From NCBI GenBank assembly GCA_010909725.1, contig JAACMV010000002.1:124001-188000 (forward strand): a DNA stretch of 64,000 bases, given 5' to 3'. The DNA is from Picochlorum sp. 'celeri' (taxonomy: Eukaryota > Chlorophyta > Trebouxiophyceae). The notes under the pieces were generated by a model. That model did not search any database. It was given only the letters and a program-made list of their open reading frames with translations, and had not been told where the DNA came from. This document shows, piece after piece, positions 43,601 through 57,996 of the stretch. A program made the translations under genes and the position numbers. Positions within the stretch are counted from its first letter, which is position 1. The number at the start of each line of letters is the position of its first letter.

Positions 43601-43619
43601 TGGTGTTGAATAAACACCA
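43601..43619 (-). terminator. histone 3'-end hairpin, H4 (5-nt loop)
   Basis: On the minus strand TGGTGTT-TATTC-AACACCA: the same 7-bp stem as the other three, but the loop has one extra T. It lies 61 nt after the H4 stop and is followed by CCACCATTA. Confidence 0.78.
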
Positions 43620-43680
43620 GTGATTGTTGAAAAATGATTGCTGCTGGAACAATACCAGGCTGCAGACGCCTCGGAGACGC

Positions 43681-44758
<1,078 letters not shown>

Positions 44759-44859
44759 GCTTCTCTCTTCTTTTCTGCTGGAACTTGTGAAGATTGACAG
44801 TCTGCTGCTGCTGGTCATGCCAGAGAGAGACTACTGACTTTGACATATTACATTTAAAC

Positions 44860-44877
44860 TGGTGTTATTCAACACCA
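44860..44877 (+). terminator. histone 3'-end hairpin, H3
   Basis: TGGTGTT-ATTC-AACACCA, 101 nt after the H3 stop, followed by CCACCATATTG; the same element as in H2A and H2B. Confidence 0.82.
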
Positions 44878-45204
44878 CCATATTGTGATGATGGAAATAT
44901 TGTTTCTTCTTTTGACACCCATGTATGTATCTATGTGTGAACATTTGCTTCTTTGGCAGTGCATGGAGACACTGTATCAAGAATGCGTGTACTATATATA
45001 CTGATGCGTATAACAAGGAAAAAAATGACGGGAATCTGAGTAGAAATTGTGTGTGTCCCTTGATCAAAGGATCCCCAGCAAGATTCTAGTCCAAACTTTA
45101 AGGGTGTGTTTGCATTCAACTAATCAAATATTTTATAGATATTTCAACTCTCGTGTTAAAGATATTCGATAGTTGCTGTACCATGCGTGATTTGAATGCA
45201 AGAC
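44878..45204. other. intergenic spacer after H3
   Basis: 327 bases with no gene seen; it should contain the promoter of the DUF167 gene. Mostly A/T-rich. Confidence 0.35.
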
Positions 45205-47266
<2,062 letters not shown>

Positions 47267-47798
47267 CTTGAATATCTAAATTACAAATTCAAATGCCTGC
47301 AATGCCGTTTCCACACCTACAGACACAGAAGAAGACTCATCAGAATGTGGCAAAACGAGACACAAATGTCGAGGACCAGAAACAGCGGTCAAAAGCACTC
47401 AGTGCTCCCGCATATCAAATAAAATATAAATTAAAGGACTATGAAGGCAGTCCAAGTCAGATATAGCACCCGGGGGGCAAAACACCCTGGTTCGTGTGGT
47501 TCTCGAATCTCAAACCCGATCACAGACTTTTGCATTCAAACAAGTAATACGTACGTGACTGCTATTGAAATTAACAATAGTTTTGAAATATATAGTTACT
47601 AATTGATTTAGAATGCCATTCGACAAGGACTTGGAGGTTCTACAACCATAATCAACTGTCCAGATTTCTTAAATTGACATTTTTTTTTGCCCATGACTCT
47701 GGCCAGTACCCCAACACCGGCCAGTGGCCATGTCGTGCATCTATACTGTCATGGACACATCATGCCCAAAACGCAGCCTCCTACATACAAAATTCTAC
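47267..47798. other. upstream region of the polyubiquitin locus
   Basis: 532 bases lie between the ubiquitin ATG and the stop of the NAD+ carrier. No further ubiquitin unit and no gene are visible. The sequence includes CCCGGGGGG (47469-47477) and an A/T-rich stretch. The ubiquitin promoter is expected here; I do not see a clear heat-shock element. Confidence 0.4.
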
Positions 47799-49213
47799 TC
47801 ACTGATCCTGATCATCGGACAGCTCTGAGACATGTGAGTGGATATCATCCAAACTATGGGCAGCAGTGACTGCAGCAAATGGTGGAGCCAGGGCCACCTT
47901 TTCCTCATCCTCTTGGACTTCTTGTGGATGCATGTTTCTCTTGTTATGCTCCAGTTCAGAAGGAGACGGAGATTCGACCCACATTCTCAACTGTTTATTG
48001 ATTAATTCAAACGAGGTGAATGTGACTGCTGCTGCTGGAGTGGTTCTCAGTAAGTTGGTGAGGCACCCTTGATAAAATCCTAGCAATCCACCCTCGGTGA
48101 TGATTGTTCTACATGTTGACGCGAGGCCTGAAAAGGCTCCAGATCCAGAGACGTGCATTCTAGACCGAACAACCTCATGAGGATAGGTTGCAGTGGATGC
48201 CACCATTTTACTTGCTGCTGAGGTGAAGACTAATTCCGGCCTGTACAAGACATAGAAGATTATGTGAATTACTACTCTTCTTCTTCACAATGCAATATGC
48301 ATTATATGACAACGTACAATGTGAGTTCTCCATCGCTCTTTGGATCCCGTGCTATCCGTCTGTTTGATATTTCTTTCTTCAAACTCTCATACAAGGGGAA
48401 TTGAATCACTACATGCATGACTCCAAACAATGATGGTCCTAATCCACTGTATAATCCAGATATACCCTCTTCTTTTGTTATTCTTCTCAGGGCATCAATT
48501 GTCCCCTTGTAGTGCACCGTATTATTCTTGCTACCCATACTAATACCTAACGTTTGCGTCTGAAGCCTCGTCTTCACAACCCACAATGGATTTGTTATTA
48601 ACATTGTTGCCGCACCAGCACCTGCTGCAGCAATCATATGCACGCCTGGGCCTGTACTAGAATTTGGAGAGAGCCTCATTCCCACAGCTGACTTTAACCG
48701 TTCATACACAGTAAAGTACACCGCCCAATTCGGCAGTAAAGCAAATAATGTAGGGTTGAGACCTCGATATAGCCCTCGAGCCCCTTCATCTCTGAGTATT
48801 TTAGATAATCCACCTGCAGACACACAGACAGGTATATGGCCGTGATGGTGGCTGTCTTTTTGTGATTTTCGCAAACGATACCATACCTCCAATGCCCTGA
48901 TGGGCCAACGCTGCTCTGCTTTGTACTTGTAGCCTAGTTTTCAGTACATCCAGAGGGCATACGACAGTAGCCGTGATAGCACCTGCACAGACACTCAACC
49001 AACGAGTAACCCTCTGTTCTCATCATTCACAGATGCATCCATCCAATTCATGACATACCTGCTATCCCTCCAGCTATCGCAGTGGATATTTCAGGATCAT
49101 TTCGCAATCCTCGCTGCAGGGGCAGACATGTGAACACGAGTGAGTGAGGTCAAGATGTCAGTCATCCGTCCAGAAAACGCATCTCGTACCCTGATCCTGT
49201 CAAGAAGATCCAT
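47799..49213 (-). CDS. mitochondrial carrier family NAD+ transporter (NDT type)
   Basis: Imports NAD+ into mitochondria or plastids in exchange for ADP/AMP in the plant NDT family. Five exons (49190-49213, 49059-49113, 48887-48982, 48318-48813, 47799-48240) with introns of 73-77 bp, all in phase; 370 residues. Three solute-carrier repeats are present: PLDVLKTRLQVQ, NPLWVVKTRLQTQ and YPHEVVRSRM. NDT-like pieces include GARGLYRGLNPTLFALLPNW, AVYFTVYERLK, AGAGAATMLITNPLWVVKT, EEGISGLYSGLGPSLFG and CLTNLLRTTPAAAVTFTSFE. The acidic, polar C-terminal tail of about 60 residues is longer than in plant NDT1. SLC25A32/33/36-type folate or pyrimidine carriers are the closest alternative. It is the most intron-rich gene in the window. 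Confidence 0.9.
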
Positions 49214-49391
49214 AACAATCAATCTGATTTGAGTGCCAACACCATCTGGGCACAGAGCTTAAAGACACGCAGTCTGCTTTTGCTGGTAGCACTGGCGGAG
49301 TTGTTTTCTTGGACCAGAGGGAGAGATTTTAATGGTCCACGTGGATGGTAAGATTGTTATTACAGTTGTATTTAAAATTCTTTCATACCAA

Positions 49392-52300
49392 TCATCTCTG
49401 CTGCTGCTGATGATGATGATGGATTGTGGAATCGGTTGCTTTCATCCACCTAGGTCCACTTGAAGATGCCTCAGCAGCAGCAGAGGATTGCTGGCTGCCC
49501 ATCTGTTGGGAGAGCACGCCGAGTTCAGGAGGCTTCCTTGGATCATATGAAAAGGCTTTGGTGGAAGATTGGTCTTGTTTTTGAGAAAAAGGTGGCGGAT
49601 GCTGTTCCTGCTGCTGGTTCCCAAGGCCTGCCCTGAGGGGCCCAGGTCCCATGTATGCTTCCTTGATCATTTCTGTTGACTCATCCAGGTGGCTTGCCTC
49701 AGAATCAGAACTGTCATCTTCTGGAGGTAATGGTCTTGTGAGTTCTAGTACCGGGACAGCGAGCTTTCTCTCAACGGGCTTTTGGCTGTCTCTGGGCGAT
49801 GGTTGCGCAGATCCTTGTGGGCTGCCATCGTCCTGTGAGGATGCTGGTTGGCTCCGCAAGAGTCCCCTCGCTTTGCTCAAAATCCCCTCTCCGAACAAAG
49901 CACGTTTCTTCTGCAATTCCAAATGCTCATCATTGTCGCCGTGTGTATCATCATCCCCTTTCTTGCCTTTCTGTTGCTTTAGGCCAATCTTTGCCAACAA
50001 CCCCCTGTTGTTGCCTATATCATCGGCTCGTGATTCTGGAATCTCTAATGATGATAATGACGGTGCCGCTCCGATCATCAATTCTTTTACTTTTCTCCCC
50101 TGTAGACCAAGCCCACTGAAGACAGCACTCAATATTGCCTTCTGCTTGACATTTGACAAGAGATCTCTCCATGTCCCATCCAAATTCTCACATGTGTAAC
50201 TGTTGATGACGAGGACTCTATCTTTAATTCCTATTGGATAGCCTTGATAGGTGATTCGCATATGAGCTCTATTCAATTTGACGTATTTGAATCTGGTGAG
50301 TAGTCGCCTGCCCATTGTCTTCTTCCGAGAGATGGGGGAATGTTTCTTCTTGGAAACAGAGGGAGGACTCAAAGTCGCAGATTCCGAGCGTGCTGATACA
50401 TCACTATCTTGCTTGGCTAGGGGAGACAATGCTTGTTCTGATCCATCTGCTCTTGCCATTGGAGACATTTTGATGGATGATGCCTTCCTTGGAGAGTCAA
50501 TGAAACCCATCTCTGTGTTCCTTCGCTGAACTTTCCTGCTGCTCACCGAATTTGAAAACGCATCTTGTCTGGATTTTTGATCCTCCTTGGGGAAAAAGTA
50601 TTCCCAACAAGCAGTGGCAATTTGCTCAGTGAGATGCAGACTTAGGGGATGTACAGTGGCATCCAAGTGCTCATAGACGTTATATGACGATGTTGGCGGC
50701 CCCAAGGTAGAGATTAATCGGATGAATGGTTCTCTTTCGTAAGAAGATTCTGGGTTCCAGGTGGTGAGGATAACGCCAGCTGATGTTGCTGGTCCCTCAG
50801 GGAGCACACCTGTTGCATCCAGAATATCCAGTCTGTGAATCTTGAACCTGGCTGATCCCGAGCGGTCTCTATTTCGTCTTCGATCAAAGACTACTTTTTT
50901 GATAGACGCTTGTACAAAAGGTAGCCTATCTTGTCCGCAAAGCTGCCATACCACACGATTTAAAATGATCAACACCCTGGATGAGTTTTTGAATTGAACC
51001 TGCCTTTTCAAACTTTCTTTCACTTCATATAAACTTCGCCTAGCGGAATGGTATGCTTCGAGTGCAAGTAATGCCTGCTCTAAATTCCAATTCAAAAGAA
51101 GCGTTGTGTTTGCATGCAAATCGTCACGCAGTGCTGAGGCTTCGGTTGCAGTGGGGCTAGATGTACTGTATGTTTCTGTGATAAGTTTGCGTAAGGCATC
51201 TGATGGCTTGGGCTGAGAACGGTCCAGATCTTTCAAATACTTGTGCTGCATAGATACATCCAAGGCTCCTGACATGGGCAATGGCTCCTGTTTTCGCCAA
51301 ACATCAGCATGGGCAGTTGGATCTAAAACACTGATGAAATCATCAATCTCATTTCGAATGGCCTGCAGCTGTCGATTAGATGCTTCAAAGAGCATAATAT
51401 GAGAAAAGATGGTATCTGTGTCATATTCAGTCGCTTTTGCCAAATTTTTCTGATGGTTGCATGTCCGAATAGTTGGGCCAGACGTGATTAGGAAACTCAC
51501 AACATCGATGAGGACTTCAAATTCTCTTCCATCTAGAATAGCTGCTATCTCCGGTATCTGCAGTGTTTTGAAAAATACATCATTAAATTTTGAAAGAATG
51601 CACGTGTGAACTGTTGGGGAATGTACATACCTTGAGAATTAGCTCTTCTCCCTGCCTATGCGTCTGCATCCCACTGATGGATGGAAGAGGTGAATGAGTC
51701 CTCCGACTCGTCATCAACTTTGCGCCTTGCGACTTGGAATGGCGCAAACTTATGTTGATTGGATTAAAAATTCGACGCCAAGTGGAATGATTGTCTTCCA
51801 TTGCAGGTGCAATCAATTCCTGTGCATCATCAATGTCTAACCAAGAACTCACTGCATGAGGATCCACAGATGGCAAGGATATGTATGCTTGCACGTCTTC
51901 CATGTCAAGGGTGGTGATATTGTAGGTGATGGAAGGGCTATGCTCGGATATCATTCCCCTCAAAACGGCGGATTTTGAAGCAAGCAAAAGTCGCCCGAGA
52001 TCTATACCAGCATCACGATCCCTTTGCAAAGCTAGTTGTAAATTATGTACCTCAACCTCGTACTGCATTTCACTGTGAGCGTCATCTAATACTGTCGTCA
52101 TGGGTAAGTTTTCTGCTTCGAGAGTGGCGCTTTCTTGTTGATCCAAGTCGACTGTGCTCTGGGGTGAGGCTATTGGACTGGAGTCTCCTGCTGCATCCTT
52201 CTGTTGCAACAGAAGAGAGAGAAGTTCGTTGTTCTCCGTGTCAATAGAGCGCTCACTGTTGTTACTAATGATCCTGTTGATATTGTGCTGCTCCATACCA

Positions 52301-55300
52301 TCCCCTTCGGGAGACTTTGCGCTAAACACACGGCACGAATGGCCAGAATGGTGGTGTGGCTGTTGGTGTCTGGAGAAGGCTGCAATCAAGTGCTCGACGG
52401 TCGCCCATATAGCGTCGCGCATCTCCAAATCTGTCATGAACTGACAATTGTTGATCTTGACCTTTAGCGGCTTCCTTGGTTGAGTCCCAAATGGATCATG
52501 CTCAGCAGAAATACTGGCCTCACTGGATCTGAAAATGCTGACATTCTGTGCATACCAATATGAATCACTCGACATCATATCAGAGTCAGACGACGGTGAT
52601 CTCTTTTCATTGATTGATATAAGTGCTTTTAATAAATCGCTTGATGAGGATGATGTACGGCCTGGTGGATACTGAGGAGTGGAATCATCAACATCGACTG
52701 AGGACAATGGCTTCACAGATACGTCTTTCAACAACACTTCCAAATGACTCATTTTCGTCCTAGTTTTGGTCTCTGGTATCTTCTTGTTTGACACATGTGG
52801 AGGTAACGACAGGAAATTAGGCACCTCCTCGTTACAAGACCACTTCATGTTAAGAGTGCCACAATTAGTTCTTGCTGCCAGACCACCACCTGGATCATCT
52901 TTCTCCAAGGTAAAGTGCACCAGCTGCAAATCCTTAGAATTAACTGACAGTGATAAGTTCCTGAGAAGTTTTGGAAGCCCTTTTTTCTTAGCTCCTCTTG
53001 GCTTCCTCACAAAATATGTTCCTCGACGAACTTGGTTCTTAATGTGCTGAGGAACAGCCCACTCTTTGATAAATTTCCTCCAAAAGGAAACTATTTCACC
53101 CCCAATAAATAGGCATGGATGATCCATCTCACTACTATTTTGAATAAACGATACGCTGATCGAGACGTCCAGTGAAACAGATTTAAAGACATCAGCAACC
53201 TACAAGAATAACAAGAGATGAGTAACGAAAGAGTAGCGACAAATCCCAGAACTCAGCAGGCAACGTACAAAAACAGGACATTGCTCAGACTCCAATGTCG
53301 AGGAGAAAATATGATGGCTATTAGGAGATCTACCATCCGGGAGATTCCACTCAACACCGACCCCAACTCTGAGATGATGCACGTCTGCCATTGGAAAAGC
53401 ACAGAGGAGTCCTCCATCTTGCTCTGCTGTCTTCCGAAAGAGTAGACTCCTCAAGCGAGATGCTTCTACATCCAATTTTCCTGGTGCTATGTCAGCCTGC
53501 ATATCTTCAATATCTACCTCTAGCCTTTCCTGGGACGTGCAAAAGGCAGCAGACATGCCTGGCACCAGGACAAGCTTGAAGTCATTTGACCGCACTGAGG
53601 CGATGCCTCTCCAAAAATATCGGAGATCGTCCCACCAAGGAACAGGAGGTGCTCTTTTGCTTGAATGGTCTGGATCACTTGGAACCAATCTTTTGCTCGT
53701 TATGCCCATGAGTCCAAGCGAAGGCTCAAATCCTGGTGTGAAAAATACTGATGAACTCTCAGATTCGAGCAACACATCCGTGTACACTTTGAATGGGGCA
53801 CATGTGCCTTTCAAAGGTGTCGATATTGAAGCCACATGGTGCACACCGACAAGCACAGCTCTGTCACAGACCTGGGGTGCTCCAGTTGCTTGTTTGCAGA
53901 AAGCAACTGGACCACTGATTTTCAGGTCTGTAGATTTGTACAATGGTCGGTTACTACCTCCTATCTTCACAGCAGCCTCCTTAGCTTTAAGATCCAAATT
54001 GAGCATGTGCGAAGATCTAAATGAAATATTATGAGAGTCTTCATCTAGCCCTCGCACAAAGTTCAATGTGTCCTTTAATGCCTCATCTTCTGAGAGCATC
54101 TTGCTATTTGACTCTAATCCTACTGTTATTCCTGCTAAAGCGACTTCAAAAATCTGTGGGTAAAGATCTTCTTGTGAATCATTCTTAGAAGATTTGACAA
54201 AAGAGTTAGAATGCATTGTCATGACAGCTTTCCAGGGCTTGTCCTTGGATGTCTTCCCAACTTTTGGAGCTGTATCATCCTCAGGCTCGTCTTTCAGCCT
54301 GATATGCTGACCTCCAGCAATGCTACTTTCATGTACTCCTGAATGAAGAGGTGATGACCCCACATTGGTTGCCAAGGTTTCTGACATGAATGCAGCATGC
54401 GCTTCATCCCACATATGTTGTAACAAATTTGCATTTCTTCTTCTACTAGCACTGGAAGCATGCCACTGTTCGAAAGGATGATTCTCAAACATAAAACTAC
54501 CATTCCTGATCTTAATGTGATATCTTTGAACATGTGGGGCCCCATTGTTTTCCCTGGAAGTAGCCGCACTTGCTTGGTCTTTGTCCTCTTTTTGTGTATC
54601 GTCGTGTATTGAGTAGATGATGGATCGGCATGCTTTCAAGTATATTGCTGCCAATTTAAACGTAGGACCTGGATCTCTATTATATGGCACAATGAATTGG
54701 ACCTGGTCAATCTCCGAGTTCCAAATTTCCACAGGTGCATCTCCAGAGTCATTGAAAACTCTAGAAAAATGTGCATCCTTCAGAACAATCGTATCGACTC
54801 CTGCAGTATGCAATGATATAATCTCATAATAAGACATGAATGAATAGTGTGGAATATGTTCAAACTACCTTTCAGTGATACAGCAGCGTCCATGAGAGCA
54901 AGAGAGACTTGGTGTTTACCCAAGTCTGTGACAGAACTCTCCAGTTCACAGCCTCCCAGCACAAAGGAAATTTCCCTATCTGATGTCAATGGCAGACAAA
55001 ATCGAGCGGTCTTCGCCAAGATCATTGTTTTTCGTGCCTTTTTCCCGGAATTACCTTTGGGAATCCACGCTTTGTCTGCTCTATCTGACATGGAAAGACT
55101 TTTGACTGATTTGCTAAAGTGAACCATGCTTATTAATGCTTCAGCATCGCCATAAAACTTGAGCGGCCCAAGTGTTACTGTTCTTCTTGAGCAATCATCG
55201 CTATCAAGGATCTCAAATGCATCTAAAGCCAGTAGAGTTGATCGAATGGACCCCGTCATCGAGTCAAAGTCGAGGCTGAAGTTCTCAACCCCAGCACCTT

Positions 55301-57218
55301 CATAATGGATGAGATTCAGTGCATTCCCATTTCCCTGGTAACTGCCCCCAATAGTTTTGGAAAGAACAAAGCTCTCAGCTCGAAGAGCGATTGCTGAATC
55401 TACCGAGGTGTCCCTTCTGACGCTGGAAAATTTCTTAGGCACCTCATATCGACTAACGATAGCAACATTAATGGATGTCAAATCAACACTAAGCCCTAGG
55501 AACAACCTCTTGTCCGACGTGGTGTTCTTTTTCGATTTCAACCTGAAACTCTTCACACTAGATGAAACTGAACGCTTCACCTTGCAAAGATTTTGCATCA
55601 ACTTCTCAGATAGCACGCCTGCTAATGATGCAACACTCATTGTGATGCTCAAACCTTTGTCTTCTCGTAAGACACTCCCTCTGAAAACTTGCGTACTTAG
55701 AACTTGGTTCAAATCGTTCTTATTAGATCCTTCAGAATCTGCCATCGCAATACCAGCAACGGAGTACGTGATCGCCAGATCTCCCTCCTTTCTATGCTCA
55801 GCGACACAGGAGGCAGAGTCAATGCTCTGATGCAATATACAAGAACTTCCATCAAAGAATTGGAGAGAACTACCGTTGCCAAGAGACAGTGTCACTATCT
55901 TCAATACATTGGTAGATTTTGGCATGTCATATCTCTTCTCCTGAGAAGAACTATGTTGCACGCACAACACCCATTGCTCAAGCTGGCAGTGATTGAACTT
56001 TGTGTGCAACGCCTGTAGATCTAAACGTATATTGATTTCTATCGTGCTCTCACAATGATCATGATTGCTGTGCTGTGTGACAAGAACAAGACATGAACAA
56101 TCTGATCTCGAACTTTGGCATTCGAGGACTGGTGTGGCTGCCTTTGCAGCAGTGCGAAGCAGAATATTGTCCCAAACCAAGGTTGCCTCTATGCGCCCTC
56201 TATCATCACCCCTCCACGGAGTGGTATGACAGCCAAACAGAATTCTTTTAACTTCCATTTCATTACTGCAACCAGCAATCGGCGATTTCATCATCATAGA
56301 CCTAATGTCAACATCAATTGACAGTGCTGGCAGGCTCTTGCCCAAAACTCTCTCAAACACATTTTTACTCCCTCTCGGTGCTTCATCGGAATGTCTAGTA
56401 GACTTCTTTGTGCGTTTGAAAGAATGCAGCAGTTTTTGGAGGTCATCCAGGTATCTATTTTCTGAATTCATTCTGATAGTATCCACACTCACACTCAATT
56501 TCTTGCCCCGAGGCTTCCTAGACATCTTCAAGAACAAATACAAGGGCTCTGCGCATTCGAAACACATCCGATCCACTTCAAAAAGCCCCCATTCGTTCTG
56601 TATTTGTTCATCGACAATAGTCTTTCGACCAGGGAACACAACCATATTCTCAAACACCAACACTTCCCCTGGTCTCTTGGCATCCAGTCCAATTCTTTGT
56701 GCCTTCAACACCGTCGCATTGCTCGCCGTCAGCACCTCGATATCATTCATATCGATAGACATGAGAGGTAAGATATTTTTGATAAAAAAGTTCGCATTCG
56801 ATGATCGGCCACGCCCCACCGAATCATGATTCAAAGCCTCCTTCTCATGCTCTTCCATGCGCACATCCTCCCTCAGCCGAATCCTCACCCCGACGAACCT
56901 CACATACAACCGAAACGACCCTAACAAGGAAAGAAACTTTTGCATTGTATTCTGCCCCTCATCCTCCTCCTCTTCCTCGCCTCCACCACTGGGCATCCAC
57001 CCCAGCTGAATCCTTCTGAACTGAGCCTCGCCAACAGGACCCTTCAGACACGTCACAAAGACCTGCGTCGCGGACTTGATCGTCAAGGATTCAACCTTGA
57101 GTCTCAACCCTTGTCGTGTCGCCACCATGCTCACAAGGACCGCAAGAAGACGAGACCATGTAAACCACACCAGCACTCCCACCAGCACGACGACCAACGC
57201 GAGTACTTTCAGATACAT
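49392..57218 (-). CDS. bridge-like lipid-transfer protein, BLTP2 / SABRE / Hobbit / FMP27 family
   Basis: Four exons (54869-57218, 53269-54800, 51631-53199, 49392-51557), introns 68, 69 and 73 bp, all in phase; 2538 residues. An N-terminal membrane helix (MYLKVLALVVVLVGVLVWF) anchors it, as in BLTP2, to the ER. The body would form a long hydrophobic beta-groove that moves lipids between membranes at contact sites, to judge from family structures. Recognition rests on the C-terminal conserved part: LDILDATGVLPEGPATSAGV, YNVYEHLDATVHPLSLHLTE with ACWEYFFPKED, then MRITYQGYPIGIKDRVLVIN and TWRDLLSNVKQKAILSAVFS. The middle is poorly conserved, with Ser/Asp-rich inserts. The C-terminus is disordered and Gln/His-rich. 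Confidence 0.88.
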
Positions 57219-57623
57219 GTTCTCTCGTATCCAATCAGATGGGATTAATTATATGATTTAATTAATTACATAGTACTACGCTGCCGTAATAAAGGTTTCT
57301 GTGCCCCACAGTATGTATTCTGCGAATATTCAACGAACGACCAGTCTGATACCCGCCCTTCTGAACTGATGCTGTCTCACCCAAAGCCAACCTTCTCCGA
57401 TTCCATTTGAAATAATTATATATGATTTTTCCATGCGTGTGTTTGTACGATGGAACCTCATGGGTCCGAATCAGCCTGGTCAATATTGACTTAATGTCTT
57501 TATTACAGACAGCCATGTAGCCAGAACTCGATCCTCGTGTTGATACACATTGTCATACAATGTACTATCTAAAAATACTTATATTCATCTGTGATCTAGT
57601 TTTCTCAGTCAGAAAAAGGGAAC
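57219..57623. other. divergent intergenic region, BLTP2 / coiled-coil gene
   Basis: 405 bases, promoters expected on both sides. Only short unsupported frames are present; no tRNA or repeat is seen. Confidence 0.35.
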
Positions 57624-57980
57624 ATGGGCAACTTTGCAGCCAAGAGTGAGGTGTTGGCCAATCCTGAACAAGTCAGGGAGCAAGAGTCTTCTCTTGCAGC
57701 AAAAGATGAGCAACTCTTGAAGACATTAGAAGAAAAGGCAGCATTGATTGATCAGAAATTAGCTGAATACGAGAAGCGGGTGGTGAATGCACCAGATACC
57801 TCGAGTGAGTCAAGCAAGGTCTTGTCGGCACGATACATTTCAGAGTTGAAAGAGCTCCGAAAGGTATTGGTAGATGCAGAAAAGGAACAGAATTCATTGC
57901 TGGAGAGAGTTACAGAGCTTGAGACGGCGAAATCAAAATTAGAATACCAGGTGAAGCATTTGAAAAGGGCACTGCAATGA
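57624..57980 (+). CDS. small coiled-coil protein with possible N-myristoylation site
   Basis: 118 residues, single exon. It starts MGNFAAKSEV: the Gly2-Asn3 start is typical of N-myristoylated proteins, though position 6 is Ala rather than Ser/Thr. From about residue 17 to the end it is a long alpha-helix rich in E, K, L and A with heptad spacing (LLKTLEEKAALIDQKLAEYE; ELRKVLVDAEKEQNSLLERV; LEYQVKHLKRALQ). I do not recognise a family. A peripheral membrane coiled-coil adaptor is an inference. It converges with the acyl-CoA synthetase, 16 bp between stops. Confidence 0.6.
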   Translation: MGNFAAKSEVLANPEQVREQESSLAAKDEQLLKTLEEKAALIDQKLAEYEKRVVNAPDTSSESSKVLSARYISELKELRKVLVDAEKEQNSLLERVTELETAKSKLEYQVKHLKRALQ

Positions 57981-57996
57981 CATCAATCAATCTTCA

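Noticed and set aside
47461..47530. tRNA-like sequence near GGTTCTCGAATC upstream of polyubiquitin
   Set aside because: No acceptor stem or anticodon arm could be paired around it.
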